DNA of 64,000 nucleotides from contig OY829326.1 of NCBI GenBank assembly GCA_963691655.1, positions 92,559,235 to 92,623,234 of the forward strand, read 5' to 3'. A program made the position numbers and the translations under genes. The first letter of the stretch is position 1. The number at the start of each line of letters is the position of its first letter. The notes beneath the pieces were generated by a model that had not been told where the DNA came from, made no database searches, and saw only the letters and a program-made list of their open reading frames with translations. Positions 45,101 through 56,252 of this stretch are shown piece after piece. Source of the DNA: Toxonevra muliebris (taxonomy: Eukaryota; Arthropoda; Insecta; Diptera; Pallopteridae).

Positions 45101-47700
45101 AGTAAACGATGTGCTTCAGTTGCGTTTTTCTTTAAATGAAAGAAGCAAATTAAAACTTCCCGCAAATGTTGTTTGGTTGGCACGAAATTCGACATTTTCA
45201 GCTATAGTAAAACACTTTTGTAAAATTATGAAAATTATTTGACAGATCAATTCTTATAGTATTTTTGGCACTCTTCAAGATAGAATAGCTGTCAATGTCA
45301 AAAAAATGGCGCGGATGATAGATATGAAGTTAGTCACAATTACGAGTTTATACATTCATACTCCCAATACTTTACAGAATATGATTATTTATGGTTCCAC
45401 CAGGAGCCAATAGGAGCTTTTTTCTCATCTACTGTAAACAAAAATAAAATGATAAAAAAATTTTTTTTTTTTTCATTATATTTTCAAGTTTTTGTACCAT
45501 TAATAGGGTATAATTTGCTCTTTAATATAAGATCAGAAATAAAGGATTAGCTTTAATATTTCCAAGTTCTTTGCGTTTAACACATTTTCATCAATATTAA
45601 TATTACCAACAGGATATTGCAACAAATTTCAATCCCCGGATCCCGACATTGATAGTTTTTTTAAATATAAAATTAAAACTGGAAAATTATTTAAATTAAT
45701 ATTTATTTTATTAAAATGGCGCACTTTTGCAATCATAGTATGGAAACAAAAAAAAGATTCGTGCTTTGCTATCTTTGAGTCGAGAGAAAATGTTTTCCAA
45801 AAAATTTATTTTCTTTGTTCTACGAAACTTTGGGAAGAATACCCAAAAATTTAAATGGATATCGTATTCTTCTTATAATAGATGAATTTCACGCGCTCTG
45901 TAAGTAGAACTTTTTATTTAAAGTTTTTGGTGTGGGCTGAATTTTCTTTATAGTTTTTTCAACCCGCTAATGTTGTACATTTATAATAAAAAACTTTCGG
46001 TTATTTAAGCCTTCTGTCAATCATTTAACCATCCACACAAATATTTGAATTTTTCAATATTTATTACAAATTTCAAATGTAAGAAAATATGTGAAATATT
46101 TAATGGTCTACTGAAGAATATTTGGAGAAGAATTTCATGCCGAGTACAAAACAAAAAATACTGACATAAATTAAAAATATTCTCTTAATTAAATTTTGAC
46201 TTTCAATACGAATACCGAAAATCTCGTGATTTTGTCTTTTCAATCCTGGGATTTTTGGGAACATTTTGGACCGAATCCTGGGTTTCCGGGATTAACATCC
46301 CCAGTACTTACACATATAAGTCAAAATATATTGACATGCTATTTTCTATAAAATAACTTTGTATGTCCATAGGTAAGAAAACCTAACCTAACTAGCTTAC
46401 CGGCAAATCGAAAACATTCAATATAAAATGAGTCAATATTTTCCATGGTTTTAAAACTTTTTTGGTTCTAACCGAAGCGTGCACTACATATCTTGTTGTT
46501 GTTTACAATGGCCTTGGCTTTCATTAGTTGTATGATTTTTAACATGGTCGCTTAAAAAGTATAGAAGTTCTTAATTTTTTAAGCACACATTTTAGTTTTT
46601 AACCCTGCCTCTTCCACTCAAAAATTAAATCCTAGGCTGTGAACATATCTACAGATATATGTACATAGTACACACTAACGGATCATAGAGGAGGATTTGG
46701 TGGTATACCACTTATCGATAAAAATCTCATATATTTTGGTTGTTGGTCATGAATGAAACGAAAATGTTAAAGGGGCGAAAAAATTAAGCCCTGCCTCCCG
46801 TTTGCCCCCTTCGGAATTATTTGGGTCTACTAGTGCTTTCACATATACATATAAGCGCGGAATGGTATTTATTGTTTATTTTAGATATTTGCTATCTATA
46901 TTATTTTCGTTGTTATGTCATTAGCGTTGTTAATATATCCGCAAAACCTTGTTCTTGTGAAAAATTTTCAGAATTTTAACCGTTTTGATTGAGTAAATAA
47001 ATGCAAATGAACTAAAAAACTGTTAAAATTTCTAAATGACCAAATTTAAATAAACCCTTTACTGAAGCTGACTAGTTTTATAAATAGTAAAGCAACTAGT
47101 TACAAAGTTACCAGTACTGGTTCCACCGCAACTCCCTTTTACATGCAGCGAACTGACTTTTTACAATGTTAATGCCCTACGACAACTGTCTATTAAGTAT
47201 TGTATTAACTTTGAAACATTCATAGAACTAGTTCCTTTCGCAACTGATTGCTGAACTAATAACATTGCGAGTAACTCAGAACTAGTTGCCGATTTTGCTT
47301 TTTGGGTGTAGTGCGTTATCTAGTTACTAAGAAGTTGCGAATTGTGTCATTACTGAATCTATATAAGAAATTCGTGCAACGAAATTATTTAATGCTAAAG
47401 GTTTAAACTTAAGTTGTACGCAAAGATGAATACTCACCACAAATGTCGGAAAAGTTTCATTTAGCAGCATTTTTACAATATAGAATCCAGGAATGAATGG
47501 TGGATTCTCATTGTATATGGTATTATATGATTGAGTGTGCGCCTTGGCAAAAGGTAGACCAGAATTTTTGGCGCCATCTGTGCTGGTGATGGCCATATCG
47601 CCGTCTTTGTGATAAATAGAGTCGCAGAGTGATAAAGAGCCCAACCAGTAATTGTTCCCATAAAAGAAGCCTGATGTATAGTGGCCGGAAGCATCGTCCA
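36199..47700 (-). CDS. Nose resistant to fluoxetine (NRF-6)-type acyltransferase-3 membrane protein, 5' partial
   Basis: This is a multipass membrane protein with an extracellular NRF domain and an acyltransferase-3 domain; substrate unknown, with worm relatives acting in lipid/drug transport. Exons on the minus strand: 47700-47438, 41181-41003, 40578-39883, 37247-37082, 37013-36390 and 36327-36199. Lengths sum to 2057 nt and every junction phase agrees, giving 684 aa plus one base from a missing upstream exon. NRF domain: DDASGHYTSGFFYGNNYWLG ... GVCLPSTCTPKEV. The acyltransferase part starts IHGLRAFSMAWVILGHTCIV, then NGPFSVDTFFFISGFLISYL, LTAPYMFVLGVVQV and CMLWSWYLANDTQFYIIGAI, ending SRKKRIA. 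The signal peptide and first NRF part are not found, so the 5' end probably lies past 64000. Long introns carry transposons. Confidence 0.88.
37639..38902. mobile_element. 1.26 kb element with TGCACTATGGGGCC inverted ends
   Basis: The left arm 37639-37690 and right arm 38851-38902 are imperfect inverted copies sharing TGCACTATGGGGCC and TAGCTGGCCAAAATTC. Inside there are two diverged direct copies of a segment reading TATGGGAGGTRRRCGTGGTAATARCCC (38630-38655 and 38770-38795). No coding capacity. It sits in the NRF intron between the exons at 37247 and 39883. Confidence 0.6.
38905..39099 (+). mobile_element. Tc1/mariner-like 3' fragment, copy C
   Basis: The open frame encodes NEDYVEMIKNYENKRYQIKF, which resembles the C-terminal end of Tc1-type transposases. 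It aligns with the end of the element at 59242-59882 (NENYVEKIKND). It ends ACTTTTGTTAATATCCCCG followed by TA, the diverged terminal repeat of the same family. It directly abuts the right edge of the element at 37639-38902. Confidence 0.55.
41182..42954. other. NRF intron, proximal part
   Basis: Intron sequence between NRF exons at 41181 and 47438. Nothing is supported here apart from the possible element at 41825-42392. Confidence 0.5.
41825..42392. mobile_element. Possible MITE with G-rich termini
   Basis: The right end read inward is TAGGGGGAAACTGGGGTATT. The left end TAAGGGGGAGGTGGGGGAAA is only loosely similar. The phrase CGTAATTCCCCG occurs at 42011 and 42354, with a near copy CATAATTCCCCAAC at 41987. 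Non-coding; boundaries are tentative. Confidence 0.33.
42955..44063 (+). mobile_element. 5'-truncated Jockey-clade LINE
   Basis: The element starts inside the reverse transcriptase domain and runs through the C-terminus and a 230-bp 3' UTR to a poly(A) run at 44049-44063. Truncation at the 5' end and a poly(A) tail are the usual signature of a Jockey-type insertion. It lies in an NRF intron, antisense to that gene. A mariner element begins 17 bp beyond the tail. Confidence 0.82.
42962..43822 (+). pseudogene. Jockey-type reverse transcriptase, C-terminal fragment
   Basis: An open frame of 286 codons without stops. It shows SYLSERHFYVKV, the GIPQGSVLG motif (followed by F where P is usual), ATYADDTAILG with the catalytic YADD, INVNPEKS-like VNPEKSTHVTF, VKYLGMHLDRRLTW and the C-terminal Jockey region (WSYGIQLWGTASNCNIEILQ ... 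LSFRS). The endonuclease and the first half of the reverse transcriptase are missing, so it cannot work alone. Confidence 0.85.
44081..45367 (-). mobile_element. Mariner transposon, nearly intact
   Basis: Length 1287 bp. The 27-bp terminal inverted repeats match perfectly (44081-44107 and 45341-45367), beginning TTGGGAGTATGAATGTATAA. Both sides are flanked by TA (44079-44080, 45368-45369), the mariner target duplication. It contains one transposase gene with a single in-frame stop. It inserted just downstream of the Jockey poly(A) tail inside an NRF intron. Confidence 0.95.
44155..45195 (-). pseudogene. Mariner transposase (DD34D) interrupted by one TGA
   Basis: 347 codons including the premature TGA at 44847-44845 and the terminal stop. 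The N-terminal paired-type helix-turn-helix region is MSNFVPTKQHLREVLICFFH through QELAESLGVDQSTISKRLK. The interdomain linker WVPYELKPRD follows just after the stop. The catalytic part has the first Asp in TGDEKWI, the second in LQHDNARP and the third in IAPSDYHLF, which fits DD34D. The C-terminus is RWEKVVANDGQYF. It resembles the mauritiana-type mariners such as Mos1. The stop replaces a position that is usually Gly, one base away. As read it cannot make full transposase. Confidence 0.92.
45370..47437. other. NRF intron, distal part; possible old element
   Basis: AT-rich intron DNA. A patch at 46671-46850 begins CACTAACGGATC and ends TCTACTAGTG, and its left part resembles 41717-41850 (CACTAGCGGATCC, then a GGTCATGAAT-like block). 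This may be a dispersed repeat, but its ends are unproven. Confidence 0.35.
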
Positions 47701-47879
47701 CTAGAAGAAAGAAGAATGACAATAATTATTTATTTAAGTAATTTAAATTTATTTAACAAATATGCGTATATTTACATAAATATGTAAATAACAAACAAAG
47801 TTAATTTTAATGTTAATCTTAATATAAACATTTCGTAGTAAAAAGTTTGTTTATTTCTTTTTTTTTTCAGTGAATGGTA

Positions 47880-48230
47880 GTTACATAATAATAATAACAA
47901 CAACCAAAACAACAACAGCAACAGAAAGAAAAACTACGAATATTTCGTTTTGCTATTCCGTTTTGGGGTCACGTTACTACTTCGTTGCGCTAGCGTGCAT
48001 CGAGCTCTGCCACTAAACTGGTTCGCATACACTTCTGGTTTGGTGCTTTAGCGCCATGCATGCAACAATAAGCAGCGCTGCTTACAGTCCCCCAGTTGCA
48101 TTTTTGGATTTCGTTGCCTAACCTCTGCTTGAAGCTTGTAAATTGCGCCGGTATAATTTTCAAGTTTTTCCGACCGGATTTTTCACTTGTTGTTGCTGTT
48201 TTTTGTTGAAAATTTTAAACTTGTACCGAT
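47880..48230. other. GC-richer non-coding block upstream of the last mapped NRF exon
   Basis: This stretch has CAA/CAG-type repeats and CG dinucleotides, unlike its AT-rich neighbours. No frame is open for long on either strand. It could be a promoter with a non-coding exon (for example an alternative NRF start), but no splice link can be shown. Confidence 0.3.
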
Positions 48231-49060
48231 TTCATGTGTAACTATTTCCTAGCAAAGACCTTGGCCAAAGAATTTAATAGTCAATATATTAAGTGAAATA
48301 ATCGGTATTGGGATGTTGTTGGGGGCTTCTGTTCAAAACTAGTTACTTTTTAATAGGCAAATAGTTACCACGATAAATACGTGTACCATGACCATGAATA
48401 AACTAGATGTTCACAATGCAATCAGTGTTGTCTTTTCAGTCACAAACGGTAGCAACTCTATAGATTATGCAACTAAAAATGAATCTAGAAATTGTTGTAT
48501 GCATGTAGGCGTACGTATGTATGTACATTGTACATATTTGGTGTAGTAGTATATGTCTAAACGTTATGTTATCGTTTATATTACTTCAGTTTAAGCTTTA
48601 AGTATATTGTACCATGTAAGGGTTAATTTAAAAAAGACCCCTTAATCTTAAGTTTGCTTTATATTCTATTCTACTTTCTTTATTATTGTAAATAGTCTAT
48701 TTCATTCTAACATTAAGTCTTTAATAGTTTGTAATATTATCGTGCTATTTTTGTCTGGCATACACTTTTTATTCACCACAGCTTCATGTTGAATGCTGAG
48801 TTTGAAATTAAATAAAAGTTTTCAGTTTGGAAAAGGACGGCGAAAAAGAAAGACGTGTTTTTTTAAAAGATCCTCATATTGGGTTGCTCCTTAAGTTTGG
48901 AAAAATTTTTAAATATTACCTTGTTTAAGCATTTTGGTTTAACCCTAAATTACAATTGCATGAAATTGATTTAGGAAACTTGCATAGGTTTGATTAATGC
49001 ATACTGTGACTCACAACACTAATCACACACAGAGACATTTTTGGGGACGCAAAAATAGCC
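48231..49060. other. No gene seen
   Basis: AT-rich DNA without recognised genes or repeat ends. Confidence 0.45.
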
Positions 49061-49215
49061 GTAGAAAAACCAGAAGAGAAAGAGCTAAGCCGAATCCGTA
49101 TTCGTATTGTCTGATCCCCATTTCTTGTTACAATTTTTAATAACAACAGACATTTTGTGCCTCTACAGGTTTGAACTTTCATGGGTCACCGGTGACCCAG
49201 TGGCCCTCAATGGGA
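49061..49215. repeat. Fragment of the piggyBac-like MITE family with a 16-bp palindrome
   Basis: It aligns in direct orientation with 49752-49890, for example CCGAATCCGTATTCG against CCGAGTCCAGATTCG, and CCCCATTT. It contains the perfect palindrome GGGTCACCGGTGACCC at 49183-49198. The second copy has a one-base variant of the palindrome at 49858-49873. Confidence 0.5.
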
Positions 49216-49252
49216 ATTTTTGACGAATTTTTCTGTAAAGTAACTTGATATC

Positions 49253-49714
49253 ATGGTAGAAGTATTTAGAGGTAGATGCATTTTTTTCAAAAAATAGCCA
49301 TTTTGAACTTTTGACAAGTAAGAGGAACTTTTTAGAGATGCATTTTTTGAAATGGATACAAAAGAGAGAGATAGTAGTATATCACTGATACTGCTTTTAT
49401 TACTTAGTACTAAATTATAAATTTTATTCATAATAAAAAAGTTTAATTAATGTTATTTAAATTTGTTTTCTTTGTAAGCAAACACCTTGAACATGTTAAG
49501 AGCTAAAAAATAGTATAAAAATCAGGAACTAATTCTCCTTATGTACTTGCAGTATTATGCAAATTATTTTCCTATAAATTCTCACTTAAAAATTGATCTA
49601 TGAAAATACAACTCTGTTGCAAAAAGAAGAAAAGTATTGAAACAAATGTTTTCCCAATTGTCAAAGTTCCTCTTTCTTGTCAAAATGCAATTATCTTCTA
49701 AATTCTTCTTCCAT
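49253..49714. mobile_element. MITE family M, copy 2
   Basis: Strongly similar along its full length to 20769-21247, with the same terminal inverted repeats (ATGGTAGAAGTATTTAGAG). Interior blocks are shared, including TTATTACTTAGTACTAAATT and CCTTGAACATGTTAAG. Flanks ACTTGATATC and ACCTGATATT may be a diverged target duplication (8 of 10). No coding capacity. Confidence 0.75.
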
Positions 49715-49738
49715 ACCTGATATTAATTTTTCATTTAA

Positions 49739-50156
49739 CCCTTTCTTTACCATAAGGAAACAAGATCCGATAGAGCAAAACCGAGTCCAGATTCGCATTC
49801 TTCGACCCCCATTTTATTGTAATAGGATTTCTTAAAAAGTTTCCATTGAAGATTTTAGGGTCATCGGTGACCCATAGCACTTGTATTCCCAAAACAAAAC
49901 TTTAAAAATGTGGGAAATTATGTTTGAGTAAATAGTTTTTTTCACAACATATACAAAAGTTGGCGTATTTGGACAAATTTTGTAAAAATTGTGAGCGATA
50001 GAAAATTAAGAAAAAAACAAACAAAATTTTTTCACTTTGATCCGCTAAGTACCGTTACCAAAAAAAGGATTTATAATTGAAATCAAAGAACCATCAATTC
50101 TCTTTCCAAAATCTCTAAATTTTAAAAATTCCGGTGTCACCATATTACAGAAAGGG
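49739..50156. mobile_element. piggyBac-like MITE with TTAA target sites
   Basis: TTAA occurs at both borders (49735-49738 and 50157-50160). The left end is CCCTTTCTTTACCATA, and the right end read inward is CCCTTTCTGTAATATG. CCC-starting ends directly beside TTAA are the piggyBac signature. Length 418 bp with no transposase. Confidence 0.68.
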
Positions 50157-50696
50157 TTAAGTTCCTACTCATCCAAATTAACAGAAATGGAAACTAATTT
50201 TTGAAATCAGATAATATCTTCAGGTTCCAAAAGGATATTGAAAGTCCCCAAATTTTCATAATTTAAAATTTAGAAATTCAGCAAAAATTGTATGAAAAGT
50301 TTAAATCGAAACTGCTAAACTTGTAGCACTAATATTATCAGATTTGTATGATGTTTGTACTTGCAAGGATCAATAATAGGGCTGTGGAATTTGAAAAAAA
50401 TTTTCAGCCAAAAAATTTTGAAAAATCATAATTTATTGTCTTTTTGAATCTCAAGACATTATCTGATTTCAAAATTTGGTTTCCACTTCTGTTCATTTGG
50501 ATAAGTAGACAGTTATGATTTGACGTTCGTTTCGTGTTCGTTTTATCGAACACTTTTAAAAATTAGATAACGGGAAAAGGGTAGAAACTAATATTTTTTT
50601 CCAACAGATTCGGGGGCCCTTATTAATTTGAAATTATACTTTTTACCAAAAAAAAAAAATAATTTCTTGGTTCGAAATACTAAATACACATAAAAA

Positions 50697-50825
50697 GGTG
50701 TCCGGACATAACGCCCACGGCCCTAACGCTCAAATAATTTTTAAGCGTTATGACCGCCCTAGGAATGGCCATAACGCCCAATATTTTTTTGGGCGTTAGG
50801 GCTGTGGGCGTTATATTCGAGCACC
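50697..50825. mobile_element. 129-bp MITE with a perfect 9-bp target duplication
   Basis: The termini read inward are GGTGTCCGGACATAACGCCC and GGTGCTCGAATATAACGCCC, with further matching through the GCCCTAACGC block for about 33 bp. It is flanked by ACATAAAAA at 50688-50696 and 50826-50834, exact 9-bp copies. It is GC-rich against its surroundings, built almost wholly of ATAACGCC/GGCGTTA motifs, and should fold into one hairpin. A 9-bp duplication suits Mutator-like or Merlin-like transposases. Confidence 0.85.
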
Positions 50826-51119
50826 ACATAAAAATTTTGGAAATTAATAAAACTCTGTTTTAAATTGGTTCGTTTGAAATAAAAAAAAATTAAGCAAATT
50901 CATTTTAAATTATTCAGTCTCTAAAAAAAATTTTAAAAAATAATTATTCGTGACCAAATGGTATACGTTCAAAGTTAAAGTATAAATTTTTTAATGAAAA
51001 AATAATTTGTTGTTACTGAAATGAAATTGATCTATTCATAGAAAAAACCATTTTTCTAAAACCATTTTTCTATCAAAAAACAGCTTTTCTTAAGTGAAAA
51101 ATGTATGTAAATTAGATAT

Positions 51120-51532
51120 TTGTATTCCTCCATAATTCGGACTTCAATAATTTTAAAAACTCGGTAATTCGAAGTATTTTCTCATTCCCTTTCTGGTCGA
51201 CTTCAAACATCTATATTTCGAAGTTAAACATCCTGTAATTTTCCATTTTTTACATCTCTAAATAAAAATTTTGCTTCTATAATTGGAAGCTGATTTTTAC
51301 AATTCGAATATTTTTGAAATCAAAAAAGAAACATGAAACAAATAGTTCACGGTAAAAATTTGAAGGTGGGTGTGAGCTATGTACTTATTATTTATTATTG
51401 TATTGAATAAAATATAAAAAGACTCTATAGTTTTTTATTTTTTTTTAACCTATTCAACTCGTTAATTCCAAATCTCTACATATCATAGAATTTGGCCCTT
51501 TCCTTGAGAATCGAATTATCGAGATTCTACTG
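51120..51532. mobile_element. Possible pogo/Tigger-like MITE
   Basis: The right end read inward is CAGTAGAATCTCGATAATTC, a pogo/Tigger-type terminus. The left end near 51120-51170 has related AATTCGG/AATTCGAAG motifs but is diverged. Many internal AATTCGA-like words. Non-coding. Confidence 0.4.
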
Positions 51533-51534
51533 CA

Positions 51535-54500
51535 TATCTGCTTGACGCTCCAGTGCAAGAAAAGTTATTACCCCTTGATTTAAAAATTTCAGTTACAAAT
51601 TCAGAATACCAAAAATATAGTATTTGTTTTTACTGCATACAGATTATTGATTGTTCTTAATGGGGTGCAATGGTTTAGAAAAGGTTACACATTATTGTAT
51701 TGCATTGACACCGAGCAATTGTATTCGCTTGGCATAAGCAATCAGATTCTAAATTGCTTTCAAATAGTTTAAAAATGCAAACTAATGTAATAAAAAATTA
51801 AACAAACAAAATTTTAAGTTTTTTTTAATGACATTCAGTCAATGTTAATGTTTGCACATTTACCCACCAAATCAGTTTTTCTATACAAACAAATTCGTAG
51901 TTGCTCATTCGTGTTATGTGTTTTAATTTTGAATATGACATTTGAAATTTACAATTTTTCGAAAAAAAAACAAATAACTAATTATCATTGTACATGTTAT
52001 GGCCAGCGGAGAAGAGGGAGAAATAGATGAGCATCAGCATGAAGGATTACATTAAAAAAATTACTCTAATTTATATTTTCCAGTATAAATAAATTGAAAA
52101 TTACACGCAAATTTTCAATTTAATTTCTGTGAGTTTAAAGTGCGACAATTAAGACAAAAATTTTAAGATTTCTGATGTCAAATGTTGGTTTGACTTTGGT
52201 TTATGGGTTGTTCACAAAGCGTATTTTGCCAAACGACAAAAAGTTTCAATTATTTATAAAGCTGTCTACCTAAGCTCTAACACTGAGATAATGAATCCAT
52301 GATCACGCGTATCGCATCAGTTACCAACAAAATATAATATGATGCGTTGCAACAGATAATAAAGTAAAAAAATAAGAAAAAAATACATTTATAAAATTGA
52401 GATGAAATATGAAATAATATTTTAAGTAATAAAATCTTCGTGATGATTGTGAAGAAATTTCACCTTGATTCAATTATTATTACACTTTTTTGATGTTGTT
52501 GCTGCTGTTTTAGTTGCTACCGTAGTTGATACAATAAACACTAAAAGACACGTTCAATTATAGCGATTGCAAAGAAGTAAGCAACAACTAAAAAATACAA
52601 AATTTAAAGAAAAATAAACTGGAATTGCAATGTGTCTTTTTGCTGTTTTTTTGGCATTGCTGCTATTGTGACAATTAATAAAAAAAATTATATTTATAAA
52701 ACTAACATAACCCATTTAAATGACCTCAAAAGATTTAATGGCAGACAATTTTGGTTTTCATTTAAACGTTTCTATGTGTCGTCAATAGATTTCTTGAGAA
52801 AGATATGTAGGTACTAATCTATTTCTATCATTTCCTTTTAAATCATTTTTTTTTTAATCTAAATAATTCTTCTAATACACATGTAAGTATCTATACATTT
52901 ATTAGTGTAACTACAATTTTATTCCAGATGCTACGAGGCTACGGTTAGCCAAAAATTATCAGATTTAAAATCGGATAAGCCATGAGTAACGGCATCTCTC
53001 AGAATTATCTGACGAATTATCTGACTACACAAATAACAAAACAAACACCAACGAGTAGTTTGGTTCTCTTTTGATATTTGTTTTTCATAAATAGATTTCT
53101 TCCTCAAAAAACTAGCCCTAGTTACTGGTGCCTTACCGACTAGTGTGTATTTTAATTCCACTTTGTTTCAAACAATTTTTATAAAATCAATAGTCTGTAA
53201 AAACAAGAAAAAAAAATAATAAAATTATAGCCAAAACTACACTTAGAACATGACATCAGCAAACTTTGAAGCTTTCTCTGAAAGAGTTTGCTAATCGATT
53301 AAGAATTGCCCGAATCCATCGGTATATATTACATATACATAAGTATGTATGTAGATTATGTAGGTTATCCCTTAGTCCGAATTTCAGTTTTTTCATCTAT
53401 CACAAATGCTATAGTAAATTTTTTTTTATAGGCCACCGCTTATAAAAAATATTATATTTGCTAAAAACTATATCAAACGGCCCGAGGTACATTTTGCGGT
53501 TATAATCTAATCTTTTAAATCACTGTTAAGCTCAAAGATACCGTCGCGTTCGTCTTTCACGTTAACCCATTTTAAACATTTATACGATTTTTCCTATAGT
53601 AACTTTGAAAACTAAATTTAAAAACTTTTTTGTAAAATATTTTATATTTTGAAGGTATTAGGTATTAGTATCCGACTAATAGGGTTAGGAAATAAGAGAA
53701 ACCTTTTTTGGAGAAATTAGAAATGGTAAATTTGTTTAGATGAAATAGCAAACTTCACTTAAAAAGGTTCAACAAACAGGTGCCCACACATTTTTTACAA
53801 GCTACTGCTGACCAAACTTGAAGCAAATAGAGGTAGTTATGTATATTTGGGGGACGCCAATTACACTATGCAACAGCCATTTTGTTTTCCAATTGGCTTA
53901 GTAAATCGGGGTGTAGTCAAAGGAAATATGTGAAAAATATGTGTTTTTTTTTTGCCAAAATTAAAGCCGAAAATTCACAAAACTACCTGGGAAATATAGA
54001 AATCATAAAAATGTGCCCAATTTCTTAATTTGTGCAAAAAGCTTACACTTTTATCAAAGAAGAAAATATATAGATAAATACTAACGTTATGAGCGACTGC
54101 GTGGAAGTACCAAAATTCAACTTTTTCTCAATTACAGTCAATTTTCGGTTTTGTAGCATTATTTTTTTGTTCTTTAATTCATTTGATTTTTATGTCAAGT
54201 GGTCGTCAAGAATAAATTTCGCTTGAAACCCAAAAACTAACCACCCGACTGAAATTTTCACAACATTTATAACGAGGATTGTAGAACTGGGCGTGGTAAC
54301 TCCCATACAAACCTGAATTTTCATCTCACGAACAATTTTCATTATGAGATATTTTGGGAATTTCATACCGAGGTTATCGGTATTATTTTTACCGAGGTTA
54401 TAGTAAAGTGTGAGTTCATAATGTCAAGTGGGCATGGCACCTCCCATACAACCTAAATATTCATGACGGAATATCTCAGGAACTATTTGTCGTACGGTAT

Positions 54501-56220
54501 ATCTCTGGAACCATGTACGTATAAAAAAAAATTAAACAAAAATATTCATATATAATTCACATCAATCCATAAGTATTCAGTTGACTGATGGTTGATGATG
54601 ATACCAAATGAAACCAGTTTATTGACTGGTGTTTATTTCATAGATTTGATTGTGCAATAAGCACAAATGAAGGAACTGCAGAAATTTTAATCAGTTCGTT
54701 CGTGTAAACGGCGATAATCTACTGTGTAACTCACAAGCGAGCTTGTCCCTATTTCCAGTTATATCGCAAGGCAATAGCATTGATCTGAGGACTTTACTAA
54801 TTTCCCAAAACTAATGAGAGATATTTTGTGTCAATAAATCAGTACAGGCAACGAATGAAATCAAATCGACCCCTTCCGCACCATGTTCATTGAATGGATT
54901 TGGTAGTAAGTATAAATGAAGCAATAGTAGAGATCCTAATTAGGCTACGAATGCTTGTTCATGCGCAGCTAGGATCTTCCTGATAGCAGCAGAAAGTTAT
55001 TTTATTTTTATGCAGAGACACTTATTTAGTGCGCAACTTACATGCGCAGCTAAAAGAGCCCGCTTTGAACGCCATGAGGATGAAAAAGATTACATTAAGG
55101 GTAAGAAATAGAAGGGATCGATCTGAGAACTTTTTCGAATTTTAAAAATAATTTACAATAATGCATTGAATCGGGTAATATTTAGCATAAAATTTTCGGG
55201 ATGAAACGCAAAATATACGGTTTCGGTTAAATTTTTCACTGAAACCTAAGCCGTTAAGTTTCGAGCATTACTGTGGTCTGATCTGGAAGAAGAAAGGTCG
55301 CAGAAAAACTATTTTGTTATTGTACTTATTTACGCAGAAAACATTTAATATCTGAAACACCTTTTGTCCCAATTAAATGGTAAACTACGTATGAAATCAA
55401 ATTGAACCCTTTAATACTACAAAGAAAGCAAAGGTGACAATAAAACAGCAATAGTGACCTTAATTGTCGTAAATTAAATTATTTACAGTTGAAGGATTTT
55501 TACATACTAACATATGTAGTACATAGGCACATTAATTTCATTGTCTTATTTTTCAATAGTTACATTGAATTAAAAAAATTACAATCTCAATTGAACTTGG
55601 CCTTTAAATTGATTTCGGCCCACACTGTTGACTTAATACTCTAACGGTGCAACATACTTACAAGTATGAGTGAAAATATGACATTCAAAGACAAAAAAGT
55701 GAAAAAAAAAATCGAAAATAAATAAACAAATCAAATTATCGCTTTAAAATCTCCAAATAATTGGAGGTTGTCAACAACTAAGATGTCACTGTCCGTCCAA
55801 TGTTATTGTCGTGCTATTTTGACCGTTGAAGAAGAGATGTGCTCGCCAGATAATCGGCACAAGGTCGAACGGACACAAAGACAAGTTAAGATGATTATGA
55901 GGCCTCATTGTGAAGATTGGTAAAATAATAAATGAAATGTGTAATACTTGTCACATTTGAATTTTTTTTTATCTCTTGGTATTTTTGCATGTTCGTTTTT
56001 ACTGAAAACGATGCTATTCATAAGATTTCGCTGTAATTGGAATGTATAAAGTAAAGGAAAAAAAAACAATTATAATTTCCAGGTGATGACTTATGCCTTG
56101 GGCAAAATTTACATTATACAAAATACCCACAGAGTACACATTACCATACTTGTATGCATACATATTTAAATAAATATATTGTAAGTATGCAAGCAAGCTC
56201 GTAAATAGACCCCCTTCAAA
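51535..56220. other. Long stretch without a recognised gene
   Basis: AT-rich DNA. Small open frames (for example 53161-52931 minus) show no family features. Around 54290-54460 two short direct motifs of the type GGGCRTGGYAMCTCCCATACAA recall a motif inside 38630-38795. No RNA gene seen. Confidence 0.45.
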
Positions 56221-56223
56221 TAT

Positions 56224-56252
56224 GACAACAACAACAACAACAAAACAACAAA
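56224..56252. repeat. (ACA)n microsatellite
   Basis: A run of ACA trinucleotides with one interruption. Confidence 0.85.

Noticed and set aside
46671..46850. CACTA-superfamily transposon suggested by CACTA...TAGTG ends.
   Set aside because: No 3-bp duplication and no further terminal similarity; the CACTA words can be chance in this composition.
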